Shown in pieces: positions 1 to 10,320 of a DNA stretch of 64,000 bases. A model generated the notes under the pieces. That model saw nothing but the letters and a program-made list of their open reading frames with translations, was not told where the DNA came from and ran no database searches. Location of the stretch: NCBI GenBank assembly GCA_020186115.1, contig WSYJ01000001.1, positions 806,001 to 870,000 of the forward strand, read 5' to 3'. Position numbers and translations under genes: made by a program. This stretch comes from Histomonas meleagridis (lineage: Eukaryota; Parabasalia; Tritrichomonadida; Dientamoebidae). Numbering within the stretch: the stretch's first letter is position 1; every line of letters starts with the position of its first letter.

Positions 1-1006
1 TTCTTTAAGTAAAAATGAAAAAATTTCATAATTATGATATAAAATACATTTCTTTCCTAAAATTGATAAGTCTTTAATTTTCTCAAGTTTGGTCTCATAA
101 ATATATTTAAAGACATTATTTAAATGAAATTTTATTGCTGTCTTAAATGCATTTTTAAATGATGAATGATTTTGTTCACATAAATGAATGATTTCAATAT
201 TTTCACCTGCAACTGCATATTTACCTGAATATTTTACATTTGCATCATTCATTAAAAAAAAATTTAAAACATTTTATTGATCCAAAAAATGATGCATAAT
301 CAATAAGTGAAACGCCTTCATATAATTTATTGATAAATGAGCATCTTTCATAAGGTGATGGTTCAATTTTATTAAAATTAAAATCATTTTGTGAAGATAT
401 TTCTTGAAGTTTTTCGATTTCATCGTTTCGAATTATTTTAGCAATTTTGTTTTGATTTACTCCTTCTCTAGTATATCTCTTATGAAGTTCCCAATTATTC
501 TTTGAAAGTTCTTTATAATTTTGATAGATTTCATCCATAAAATAAACATAGTTATAAAACAAATTTTGAATTTTTTCATATGAAGATATGTAATGTGCAA
601 AATATGCACCCTTTTGGTTTTTTACGATTTCTGGTTTAAGAAAATTATGTTCAATCATATAATTTAGAAGACAATGTGATTCTTGTGTGTTCTTATTAAG
701 AAGGAATTTTGCAAATTCATTAAAAATTTCTGATTTGATATTCTTTTTTTCTTGAATGATTTTAATTTCATTTATAAAATCTAAATACAAATCAAAATCA
801 AATATTTTCGTTTTTGATATAACAAGAATAGTGTATATCATTTGATAGAGAATTGGATTCAAAGATAATGGATGGTTCTGATTAAATTTTTTAACTATTG
901 ATTTTGCTGATTGAACAAGATTTTCTTTATTTAGATCAAAAATAATTTGCTTAATTGTTTGAAATTCCTCCCATTGATTTTGGTTTGTTTTTTTCCCTTC
1001 TTGCAT
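1..1006 (-). CDS. DUF3447/ankyrin-type protein, 3' end outside window, one apparent frameshift
   Basis: Its product matches the DUF3447 proteins elsewhere in this window, including the core NEIAKIIRNDEIEKLQE-like and PSxYERCSFIN blocks and the IDYAxFFGSIKCFKF segment. No biochemical role is established; such proteins are abundant in trichomonads and end in ankyrin repeats. An ATG at 1006 gives MQEGKK and fits the start of its relatives. The longer frame upstream begins only with TTG unless an A8 run near 1038-1045 is one base too long. The frame breaks at an A9 run (254-262). Shifting one base there continues the family sequence (GKYAVAG, then IIHLCEQNHSSF, then HNYEIFSFLLKE) to base 1. The gene therefore continues beyond the left edge, where an ankyrin array would be expected. 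Confidence 0.8.
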
Positions 1007-1065
1007 TTCAGAAATTATGAAAAATCCTCTATTGTCACTTTTTTTTGGCAATCATCATAATCTAA

Positions 1066-1800
1066 ATGATATACTTACTGGCGGATGTGAGAATAAGTAA
1101 TTTTGGAGTCGATTTTAACTTCATGAAAGAAACTCAGGTATTCGAAGAGAATAATAAAAGTAAAAAGATAATTTTCTATGTGTTCCTCAATAATTTCACT
1201 CAAGAATTAAATTTCCTTCTTAAAAATTTGATGAAACACAAATTTTTCAAACCCAATATTATAAAAGAGAAAAAGAATCTATATTTTATTCATTACAACT
1301 CAAATGAAAGTAAAACTGAATTCATTTAGAATTATTTTGAGGCTGATAACATTGAAGAACTTAAAAAGAATGATTGGGAACATCTTTCATGAAAGAAGAA
1401 AGTGATTTTGTTGCTTAAGGCGCAAGTAAATATACTATTACCAGTGGAAATCTTGAAATCATTCATTCATGTGTACAAAATTATTTGCTATTTGAAGGTC
1501 CATTAAGTAGCAATTGCTAAAAAATTTAAATTTTATAAAAATGATATTTTTCTTTATCTTTATGAAAGCAAAATATATAAAAGTAATAATTTTGAAGAAT
1601 TAAGAAAGAAAAGTATTTTACATCAAAACTACGAAATATTTTCTACAAAAAGAAGGTATCAAAGTTAACTCTTCAATAATAATTTAGCAGCGAGAATCGG
1701 TAAAATAATATTTGATTAAATATTTTCTGAAGTCATATTAAATTCCTAAATATATTTCAGCTTAATAAAACATATTAATAATTTCTGACCAATCCTTTTA
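1066..1800 (+). pseudogene. Decayed DUF3447 gene fragment
   Basis: A frame from 1066 to 1329 encodes FEENNKSKK, then MKHKFFKPNIIKEKKNLYF, which aligns with the middle of intact relatives (FEENNQIKS, then MIEHNFLEPNIVK). After the stop at 1327 the same family is still readable in pieces: EELKKNDWEH, then SGNLEIIHSCVQN near 1441-1480, then a YEIFS-like block near 1630. Several stops and frame changes separate the pieces. About 60 N-terminal residues found in relatives are missing. The fragment lies head to head with the DUF3447 gene starting at 1006, only 59 bp away, so its own promoter and 5' end seem to have been lost. It is best read as a relic, not an expressed gene. Confidence 0.7.
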
Positions 1801-1889
1801 TTGTAAATCTTTTCAAGCGAATTTGCAAATTTAATGTGATTCACATCCTAAAATTAAAATTTAATTCACTCCACTTTTATTATTTTAAT

Positions 1890-3134
1890 TTATTCGTGGG
1901 TACGACTTACAACTTCTTTACCCTTTTCAAGAATGACAAAGCAGTGCTCATGTTGTGATACATAAGATCCCTCTATATCGCACAGTGGTGGGTATGGGTC
2001 AACAGCCTTTAGTTTCACCAATTGGTCAAGTGTCAATTTGTAATCAGTTTGCTCCGCCTTGTCAAGGAACCGCTGGCAGAATGCTAAGGTCTTAAAGTTA
2101 CGTTGTATGCAATCGACAAGATCTTTTTGGCTGCCGTTTTTGACATGGATCTGATTTGAATGTGATGTCAGCATGAAATGTGATGGAGGTCCTTGATCAA
2201 ATACAACCCCATCACCAGTGGTAGCGAATGTTTCTAGTGCATATAGTTCGCCAATTTCCATCCTTTCATTATATTCTTGACCTGGTGGAGCTTTGGATAT
2301 TGGTATGAATTTACCACTATGAACTTTGTAATATGCCATTTGATGGCCTGTAAGGTTACGTACAGGCTTAAGTGGGATGATTTTGTTATTAAGTTCAATT
2401 TGATATGATGATATTATTTCATCAATTGTGTTGGAAATTTCGCATATGCGGACATCAGGGCCAGCCATACGAATGGCCTTGTTGGTAGCTTCACGAGACG
2501 CTTCAATGAGTGGTTTGAATCTATCATCAAAACAAACGGTAAAAGCAGAATCGATAATATGACCATTAATAGAAACGCCAAAGTCAATTTTCATTACGTC
2601 TGAGGTTCCGAGTACTGTTTCATCAGCAGCTGATATTGGGGTATAATGGGCAGCTGTATTGTTAAGAGAACATCCACATGGAAAAGCAAGACCTCTGTCT
2701 GGTGGGTGGAATTGAACTTGCCTGCGAACTGCCTCTTCAATTTGTGCGCACATATCAAATAATTTCACACCTGGTCTGATGATATCATGTTGAAGAGCCC
2801 AATCACGAACTTGCTCATGAATGAGTCCACCTTCACGAAGGTCTGGAAGAGCAGCTTCAATTTCTTCAAGTCGTTTCGCTTGCTCTTTATCTTTGGGACG
2901 AAATCCAGCATGCTCATTATACTCTAGAAAATCTCTATGTGGGAACTCTCTATTTTCATAGGTTTTACATGGAGCTTGTGGCAAGTCAACAAAAACTGAA
3001 TCTGGGATAATATGAGATTTCTTTTCCATTTCTTTCTGTTCTCTATTGTGAGCTGCTGCTGCCATCAGAAATTCTAGGTCATCATCCTCATTGGCTTTCT
3101 TATTATTGCCTTTCTTTTGGTTGCGCCTTGACAT
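1890..3134 (-). CDS. METAP2: Methionine aminopeptidase 2
   Basis: A 414-residue cytosolic metalloprotease that removes the initiator methionine from new proteins. The catalytic set of the MetAP2 family is present: His163 in AAHYTP, metal ligands Asp184 (MKIDFGV) and Asp195 (HIIDSAF), His264 (LTGHQMAYYKVHSG, with the second conserved His272), Glu301 (YALETFATTG) and Glu396 (SYVSQHEHCF). The basic and acidic N-terminal stretch of about 40 residues is a short version of the ribosome-associated extension of eukaryotic MetAP2. The terminal block CDIEGSY followed by KEVVSR is typical. The stop is part of TAAA. No frameshift is visible, unlike the repeat genes nearby. Identification is firm. Confidence 0.97.
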   Translation of the reverse strand: MSRRNQKKGNNKKANEDDDLEFLMAAAAHNREQKEMEKKSHIIPDSVFVDLPQAPCKTYENREFPHRDFLEYNEHAGFRPKDKEQAKRLEEIEAALPDLREGGLIHEQVRDWALQHDIIRPGVKLFDMCAQIEEAVRRQVQFHPPDRGLAFPCGCSLNNTAAHYTPISAADETVLGTSDVMKIDFGVSINGHIIDSAFTVCFDDRFKPLIEASREATNKAIRMAGPDVRICEISNTIDEIISSYQIELNNKIIPLKPVRNLTGHQMAYYKVHSGKFIPISKAPPGQEYNERMEIGELYALETFATTGDGVVFDQGPPSHFMLTSHSNQIHVKNGSQKDLVDCIQRNFKTLAFCQRFLDKAEQTDYKLTLDQLVKLKAVDPYPPLCDIEGSYVSQHEHCFVILEKGKEVVSRTHE

Positions 3135-3581
3135 GCAAAAAATGGATCATCTCACAAAATCACTGGTCGGCTAACTTTTTCTGAAACGAATCCGATCAAA
3201 AGTGGCTCGAATTCAAAAGGATAAAACGGTTGATAATATTTGGGATGTTTTCAATTTTTTGAATACATATGCTTTTAACGTCCTCCTGAAATTTGCACAA
3301 CAAATTTGTTCTTTCCAATGGAAAACCATCATCTGGTTTTGTTATTCATAATTTAGCATTTTTTTCTTCAAATTTTATTTATTCTAAACATTCGCACAAA
3401 GAGTTATGAAATTATTTTCCATAAAAATTATATAATTTTTCCTAAAAAATGACAAATAGGAAAAGTACGATTCATTCATTATATCATAAGTTAAGTACTC
3501 CGAATTTAAAAATTTCAAAAGCTCGATTCAAATTATTTTTAACTCATTATTATATATTTATATTTATTAAACAATTAAAAA
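3135..3581. promoter_or_regulatory. Intergenic region with MetAP2 upstream sequence
   Basis: No gene is supported here. The side next to MetAP2 holds AAACGGTTG at 3224-3232 (AACCGTT when read toward the gene), about 90 nt before the ATG, plus a second short GGTCGGCTAA block at 3168-3177. Both resemble the Myb-recognition type of core element known from trichomonad promoters. The remainder to 3581 is AT-rich and would include the 5'-distal side of the promoter and the 3' flank of the next gene. Confidence 0.35.
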
Positions 3582-4493
3582 TTATATAAGAAAAGGGTTT
3601 GTGGTTAATGAAAAACTCTGTGTATTGTTTTGCGTTTTCTGTCTTTCGCTTTTAATTTTTGTATTTTCGGAACTTTTCGAATTTAATTTTCTGTCGAATT
3701 TTGGCTTATTTTCTTCCTTTACATTGTTTCGATTTAATTTTCTGTCGAATTTTGGCTTTCGTTCTTCTGATGCTGAATCCTGTTTTGGCTTATAAACCTT
3801 ATTTGTTGTGTTTTCCCTTTGAATCCGCGAGTTTCGAGTTTTTGTATCTGTTTCTTCTGTTTGCTTGCGATGAGGATTTCTTTCATCTGTTTTAGATTGT
3901 GTTACTTCACTGTTATTTTTGGTACGATGATGATGCGAACTACTGTTGTTTGAATGTGTTCCATGTTTACGCTTATGTGTTGTGGAAGATGATGTATCAT
4001 CCTTGTGAATCTGATAATCTGTTTTTTGGGGATTCGTTTTTTGTATATCACTTTTTGATGGTTGAGTTGTCCGTGTTTGTTGTTTCCTTTGGGGAATTGA
4101 ATATTGAAAACCTTCGAATGATGTAGATTCATTTTTAGTCGAAGTTAATGATGGATCAAAAATTGGAGACCGCCTTTCAAATTTGTTTAACTCTGATGGA
4201 ACATGTTCCCATGGATCTAATTCAAGAATTTTTGGTTCATTTGAAAACCCAAGATTTCTTGATTGACCATTAACACGATTGTATTTATTAGGATTTTGCA
4301 GTATATGTGTTGTTCTTCTAAAAACAGGTGGGTAATATAAATTCTGTGGATTTCGCTTTTTCTGGATTGTTGGTTGATTTTTGTGAAAATAATGAAATAT
4401 TTCATGAAACCCATTTAAGGGAGAACAACTTAATGCAATTGATAGAAGAATAAATGTGAGAAAAATTAGAACACATAAACCAACTACAAACAT
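3582..4493 (-). CDS. Signal-anchored low-complexity protein, function unknown
   Basis: Predicted protein of 303 residues from an ATG at 4493. Residues 4-23 form a hydrophobic helix (VGLCVLIFLTFILLSIAL) that could be a signal peptide or an N-terminal anchor. The rest is hydrophilic and probably disordered, rich in Lys, Asn, Ser, Thr, Gln and Arg, with a His/Ser patch. A nine-residue motif KPKFDRKLN occurs twice near the C-terminus, separated by about nine residues, and is visible as a DNA direct repeat near 3680-3760. The opposite strand also has frames but they follow this composition. I do not recognise the family. Compositional bias makes the gene call less certain than its neighbours, but the ATG, the hydrophobic start and the length argue for a real gene. 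Confidence 0.6.
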   Translation of the reverse strand: MFVVGLCVLIFLTFILLSIALSCSPLNGFHEIFHYFHKNQPTIQKKRNPQNLYYPPVFRRTTHILQNPNKYNRVNGQSRNLGFSNEPKILELDPWEHVPSELNKFERRSPIFDPSLTSTKNESTSFEGFQYSIPQRKQQTRTTQPSKSDIQKTNPQKTDYQIHKDDTSSSTTHKRKHGTHSNNSSSHHHRTKNNSEVTQSKTDERNPHRKQTEETDTKTRNSRIQRENTTNKVYKPKQDSASEERKPKFDRKLNRNNVKEENKPKFDRKLNSKSSENTKIKSERQKTQNNTQSFSLTTNPFLI

Positions 4494-4726
4494 TCAGTTT
4501 TTGCCATTTTCTTTTTGTCACAATTTTTTATGCCATAGAAAAATAATGGTTATTTTAACAATTAACGTTTATCTTTACATTATATCTATAGGATATATAA
4601 ACAGAGCATCATGGAATCATGCACTTTAACATAGCTCACATTTATTTAATTGGATAAATGATATAAAACATTTGTTCTTATGCTAAAACATTGTTGTGAA
4701 TCTTTATTAAAAAAAAATTTCATTTT

Positions 4727-6056
4727 TTATTTAGTAAGCATTTGAATAATATCAGCGTATCCATTATTGGATGCATACATAATTGCTGTTTTGAATAATT
4801 TAAAAAAATTCCAAACATTTTCATGAAATATTAAATTATCAAAATAGACAAAAATTAAAATAAACAAATATCTTTAGCATTAATATCAATTCCTTTTTGC
4901 TTAACAAGTAATTTAACGATTTCTGTGTTACCACAACGAGCTGCATAAATAAGTTCTGTCCAAAATAATTAAAATAATTTCCAAATATTATATACAAATA
5001 TTATATTTTCAAAATAAACATTTAATAAAATTAATAAATATCCTTGGCATTAATATCAATTCCTTTTTGCTTAACAAGTAATTTAACGATTTCTGTGTGA
5101 TAAAAACGAGCTGCATTATTAAATGCTGTTCGCAATGATTATAAAGGATTTCATTAATTATTTTGAAATATCATATTATTAAAAGAAATTTTAAATGAAA
5201 TAAATAAATATTTTTAATATTAACATCAATTTTCTCTTGTTCAAGAAGTAATTTAACTGTTTCTATGTGACCATTTCGAGATGCCCAAATAAGAGCTGTA
5301 TCAAATATTTTCAATAATTTCCAAAATTTATTTTGAAACATTAAATTAATGTTGAAAAAATTATATATAATAAATATATATCTTTTGCATTGATATTGAT
5401 TCCTTCTTTTTCTAAAAGTAATTTAACGATTTCTGCATAACCTTGAGAAGATGCCCATATAAGTGCAGTGGAAAATATTTTATATAATTACCAAATATTA
5501 TTTTGAAACATCAAATTAATAAATTGAATTTTAAATAAAACAAAAATATATCTTTAGCATTAATATCAATTCCTTCTTGTTCAAGAACTAATTTAACAAT
5601 TTCTGTATAATCAAATTGAGATGCTCTCATAAGTGCTGTATCAAATAATTTAAATAATTTCCAAATATTATTTTGAAATATCAAATTATCAACACAAATC
5701 TTAAATAAAACAAATAAATATCTTTAGCATTAATATCAATTCCTTCTTGTTCAAGAAGTAATTTAACTATTTCTGTATAACCATTTAAAGATGCTTTAAT
5801 AAGTGCTGTTTTAAATAATTTAAATAATTTCCAAATATTATTTTGAAAATTTAAATAATTAAAATAAATATTAAATAAAACAAATAAATATCTTTAGCAT
5901 TAGTATCAATTCCTTCTTGTTCAAGAATTAATTTAACTATTTCTGTATGACCATTTTCAGATGCATATATAAGTGCTGTATTAAATAATTCAAATAATTT
6001 CCAAATATTATTTTGAAATATCAAATTATCAACACAAATCTTAAATAAAGCAAATA
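4727..6056 (-). repeat. Ankyrin exon/insert array, 170-bp period, eight units
   Basis: The conserved TGCTGT (codons for T-A, read on the minus strand) recurs at exactly 170-bp spacing from 5976 down to 4786. Units are diverged in sequence but not in length. Each has 99 nt coding for a repeat of the type TALxxASxNGHTEIVKLLLEQxGIDINAKDI and 71 nt of AT-rich sequence with stops. The TTTGGAAATTA-like element lies about 12 nt before each coding block. Confidence 0.9.
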
Positions 6057-7379
6057 AATATCTTTAACATTTACATCAATTTCTTTTTGGTCAAGAATAA
6101 ATTTAACAAGTTCAAAATTTTCTGATTCTATAGATTTAAGCAAAATATCCATAGGAATATTATTATTTTTGAGGAAATGTTTTACAAGATATAAGTTTCC
6201 TATTCTTACACACTCATTGATAGTAAAATCATCAATATCCAGACCTTCTTTTTCTAAAAACGAAAGAATTTCATAACTTCCATTGATGATACACAAATAA
6301 CCTAAGTCATTAATATTTTGGTACATTTCATCATTTTGCTGGTCGCGAAATAAATATGATAATGAACGTCTATATATTATTGAATTATTTTGAATATTTT
6401 CACTAAATTTTTCTAATTCTTTTTCATAAATATATTTAAAGACATCATTTCGATGATATTCAATTGCTGCTCCATATGAACCATAAAATGATGAATGATT
6501 TTGTTCACATAAATGAATAATTGCAATGTTTCCTCCTGCAACTGCATATTTACCTGTGTTATATACTTCAGCACCATTCATAAGCAAATATTTAAAACAT
6601 TTTATCGATCCAAAAAATGCTGCATAATCAATTAATGAAACATTTTCTTGATTTATAAAATCACATCTTTCATAAAGTGATGGTTCAATTGTTTGATTAA
6701 CATCAAAATCTTTTTGTGATATTATTTCTTGAAGTTTTTCTATTTCATCATTTCGAATTATTTTTGCAATTTCATTTGGATTATGCCCTTCTTTAACATA
6801 TTTCTTATGAAGCTCAAAATTATTCTGTGAAAGTTTTTCATAATTTTTTATAAATGATCTTTCAATTGGATCATGTATCACAAAAGCAAATCTAGAATTT
6901 CTGCATTGTTTGATTTCTTTATTTTCTTTATATTGCGCAAAATATTTTGATTTAATATTTTTTGTTATATCTTTATCAATTAAATTTCTTTCAATCATGT
7001 TCTCTATAAGATAAAATGCTTCATGAGTACTAATTTTTGTTGTGTGATTGATAAAAAAGTCGATGATTTTATAATTATTTTTACAAGTTTTTTCTTCTTT
7101 CTTTTGAATCGTTTCAAAATAATGTAAGTAAAAATTGAAACTTGAACTTGTTATATTCTTTTGAGATGAAATTGAATAATAAGTCAAATAACTTATTATA
7201 AAATTAAAAGAATACGAAAATATTGGATCATATAAATTCATTGTTTTTTGAACTGATGATTCAAAATTTTCTTCTGATAAATTAAATATGATTTGTTCAA
7301 GCAAGATAAGTTTTTCCATTTCTGGGTCATTCCCTTCTCTCTTTTTGAAAAAAATACGATTCCTATTGTTAGAGTACAT
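4727..7379 (-). CDS. DUF3447 protein with eight downstream ankyrin units, apparently multi-exon
   Basis: The first block, 7379-6057, encodes 441 residues: a helical N-terminus, the DUF3447 core (IRNDEIEKLQEIISQKDF, PSLYERCDFIN, IDYAAFFGSIKCFKYLL, KYAVAGGNIAIIHLCEQN) and the start of the ankyrin region (KFILDQKEIDVNVKDI). That frame stops 12 codons later. Removing 71 nt (6056-5986) rejoins it to an ankyrin repeat beginning FNTAL at 5985. Further 33-residue repeats begin at 5815, 5645, 5475, 5305, 5135 and 4965, each after 71 nt, and a terminal half-repeat runs 4795-4727, ending IIQMLTK and TAA. The joined product would be about 694 residues. Function is unknown; ankyrin repeats suggest protein binding. 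Whether the 71-nt pieces are really removed is inferred from frame logic only. Confidence 0.75.
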
Positions 7380-7615
7380 ATTTAAAAAAGTGATCTAACA
7401 AATATATAAACGTGCTTCTAATATTAAAATTTAAAAACACAAATATTAAAATATAAAAAAATTATCATAATATAAATTAAGAATGTAACTTCATACTAAT
7501 GTAAGGAAACATATTTGATAATTTTTTATATTAATCAATGATTAAAAAAAAAAATCTAAAATACAATTTACAATTAAAATTTAATAAAAATTATATACTT
7601 TTATATAATATTTAA

Positions 7616-9985
7616 TTAAACGAAAATTCCCAACAATTTTTTAGCGTTTTCTTTACACTTTTCATCACCATTTTCCGCCGCCATTTGTAGTAATCTTTTA
7701 ACTCCATTTATTTTGACCAAAAAGTCCTTCTGTTCTTGCTGACATACAGTCAACACAACTATTAACAAATCCACGAATTCATACAACAAATTTAATGACA
7801 ATTCTGTTAATTTGACCACTTCATTAATTATTTTAAAAGCGATTACAATCATTTTACTTCTAATTTCTATGTTATCTATTTTTAATAAAGAAGTACAACA
7901 TTCGACAACTGAAACAATGAAAGATAAATTTGGTTTATCATCATCCGAAGTTTCCATCATTACTTCAGACGCAGAATCCACAACATCAGTCAATGTTAAA
8001 GTATAATTTAATATTAAATTTGGATAATAAAATAAAATGGAACTAATTGTATCAAGTGTCGCAGGCATTATTTGTTGAGACAAATCAGGATTAGCCAATA
8101 AAATCAAACAATGTTCGATAAATGTCGGAACAAATTTAGAGATATCAAATCTTCGTATGATAAATGTTAAACAATTTAATGCGGATATAACTTCATTAAA
8201 GTTATTACCTTCGATAAGTTTATTATTAATAACTTCTAATGTAGTTTGTAAAAATGGTAAAAAGTTTTGATTCAAAACTACACTTAAAACTCCTATTAAA
8301 TGTAATCCTGCTGAAGATGAAAAGGTATTAATTGCCGCCAAAGAAATTTGAAAAATTTGTTTGAAGTCAATTAAATTCATATCCATTTTTTCACATGAAT
8401 GAATTAATATCGATGAAAGTAAATCTAATGAAAAAGATAAAACTTCATCATTTGGACATTTCTCTAAAAATATCGAAGTAAATTGTATAACATAAGGTAA
8501 TATTGATAAACATAAATCTGGATCAGCCATTATACGTATATAAGAGATTAAAAATTCGATTAAAGTTATTGATAAAAATGAATTTTCATATGATGCTATC
8601 ATTGATATAATTGATGGTAATAAAGGTGAAATATTTACAAGTGTTGTAAGTTCTAATAAAGCTTCAGATGCATTATGAACTAATATTTCATCATTACTTG
8701 ATAATGCCTTTAAACATATCTCAATATATTCACTTGGATTATTTAAATATTTCACTATTTCTATCAGAATTAATATTCCATAATTCATGATGCGTGGAAT
8801 CGGACTTTGAAGTGATATTTTTGTGACTTGTAAAGATAATTCAAGAATAAATTCAATGACGTTTTTGTTTTTAGTTAATAATAATGAATATATCGAATGA
8901 AGTGTTATTATGATGTTATCTTTGTTTTGTTGAATAAAATTAAATAAAAACTTACAACAATCTTCAGGACATACACGACAATATGAGATAATTGCGGTAT
9001 ATGAAGCTGATGTTAAACTCCATTCTTCTTCAGGAAAACAATTTTCTCGTTTATCTTCAATTAGAATTTGAAAAAATAATGGAATCATTTGCATATAACT
9101 ATTTAATATAAACTGATGTGAATTGTTTTTATGACTTTGCTCTGTTTTCGATAATGTAATACAAAAGCGTAAAATGTTAAGCGTTAAATTAGAATTAATG
9201 CTTTTATAATTAAGTAATAAATTATATGAAATTTCAATAATTTGTGTGAAATTTTGGAGATATGAATAACATTTAGGTACAATCTCTGACCATAAAAGAA
9301 AACATGAATCAGAGAGAAGTGGAACCGTGGTAAAATGAAGAAGATTTAGAAGATAAAATTGTGGATTTTCTGATAGAATTTGGAAAAACTCATTTTTGAA
9401 ATCGGAAAAAATTGGAAGACAAACGCCACGACTAAAGTCAGATGTGGTTTCAAGACACATGTACTGAAATATTGAGCGGAATATAAATTGTTTTTGCTCA
9501 AAACTAAGATAAAGATCATTTGTAATGATTTCTAAGGCCATAACAGAACATACTATTAATGGCTCAGGCGAATTGTTTTGAATTGAAACAATAAGTTGAT
9601 TAAGATCAGGACATGCTGGATTAGCATGGAGTCGAAAAATTGCAAAACGTCCATATGATACAGCAGCATGAAAACGGACATTTTCATTTGGGTGGTTAAA
9701 TAAGTTATAAAGTGTGGCAACTATAGCGTCCAATAAAGTTTCATTAAAAATTGCAATTGGATTTCCATGAAGCGGGATTTTAGATGGAAGAACTTTGCGT
9801 AATAAAATTATTGCGAGGTTTAATGCCGACTCATGAAGCTTATTTGAATTTATTGCGTTTAATAAATACTCTAAATAAATCGGTGGACTTTCTTGATAAA
9901 GTTTAATAAATATTTGATCTGCTTGCTGAGAGGTACCATTTGGGTTATATGAATTTAGAGCAAGAATTATTTGATCAAATTCCAT
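7616..9985 (-). CDS. HEAT-repeat protein, importin-beta/karyopherin-like
   Basis: A 789-residue all-helical protein from an ATG at 9985. The first 120 residues resemble the N-terminal region of importin-beta family receptors: a spread of short helices, LAIILLRKVLPSKI matching the AxxLLRxxL pattern, then DAIVATLYNLFNHPNENVRFHAAVSYGRFA. The rest is a series of leucine-rich helix pairs consistent with HEAT repeats up to the C-terminus. Importins carry cargo through the nuclear pore under control of Ran. At 789 residues it is shorter than typical IPO4/IPO5 proteins (about 1,050-1,100), so it could be a reduced karyopherin or another HEAT scaffold. It is transcribed divergently from MOB1. Confidence 0.6.
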   Translation of the reverse strand: MEFDQIILALNSYNPNGTSQQADQIFIKLYQESPPIYLEYLLNAINSNKLHESALNLAIILLRKVLPSKIPLHGNPIAIFNETLLDAIVATLYNLFNHPNENVRFHAAVSYGRFAIFRLHANPACPDLNQLIVSIQNNSPEPLIVCSVMALEIITNDLYLSFEQKQFIFRSIFQYMCLETTSDFSRGVCLPIFSDFKNEFFQILSENPQFYLLNLLHFTTVPLLSDSCFLLWSEIVPKCYSYLQNFTQIIEISYNLLLNYKSINSNLTLNILRFCITLSKTEQSHKNNSHQFILNSYMQMIPLFFQILIEDKRENCFPEEEWSLTSASYTAIISYCRVCPEDCCKFLFNFIQQNKDNIIITLHSIYSLLLTKNKNVIEFILELSLQVTKISLQSPIPRIMNYGILILIEIVKYLNNPSEYIEICLKALSSNDEILVHNASEALLELTTLVNISPLLPSIISMIASYENSFLSITLIEFLISYIRIMADPDLCLSILPYVIQFTSIFLEKCPNDEVLSFSLDLLSSILIHSCEKMDMNLIDFKQIFQISLAAINTFSSSAGLHLIGVLSVVLNQNFLPFLQTTLEVINNKLIEGNNFNEVISALNCLTFIIRRFDISKFVPTFIEHCLILLANPDLSQQIMPATLDTISSILFYYPNLILNYTLTLTDVVDSASEVMMETSDDDKPNLSFIVSVVECCTSLLKIDNIEIRSKMIVIAFKIINEVVKLTELSLNLLYEFVDLLIVVLTVCQQEQKDFLVKINGVKRLLQMAAENGDEKCKENAKKLLGIFV

Positions 9986-10320
9986 AATTTTTGCGATTTT
10001 AGCTCTCGACCAGAAACGAAAACGTTTATTTTCTAATGGGGTGCCTTATATTACAACGTTGAGACTTAACGGCTGATAAATGAAAAATTATGGTTTTATC
10101 TTATTCACAATCAAAGATAAATCAATTTTAACTATGGTATTAAAATTTAATTTTATAATAAGTATTATGTTTCAAATTTAAACATTTTCAAGTTTGTTTT
10201 CAATAAGAAATGACAAGAAAAACATTGGCTTTGCTTTAATCATAAATGTAAACTATTGTAAAATTTCTTCCTCAATATTCGGTTTAATTCAATTGAAATC
10301 TATCGTATATAAATAATCGA
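9986..10320. promoter_or_regulatory. Divergent promoter region, importin-like gene and MOB1
   Basis: 335 bp separate two start codons pointing away from each other. TTAACGGCTG at 10066-10075 lies about 85 nt upstream of the importin-like ATG and reads as GCCGTTAA toward it. TCGGTTTAA near 10279-10287 lies about 35 nt before the MOB1 ATG. Both are variants of the Myb-site-like motif seen near many starts in this window. No RNA gene is visible. Confidence 0.4.

Noticed and set aside
3601-4126. Plus-strand frames opposite the low-complexity protein
   Set aside because: They mirror the biased composition of the minus-strand gene, which has a signal anchor, proper ATG and greater length.
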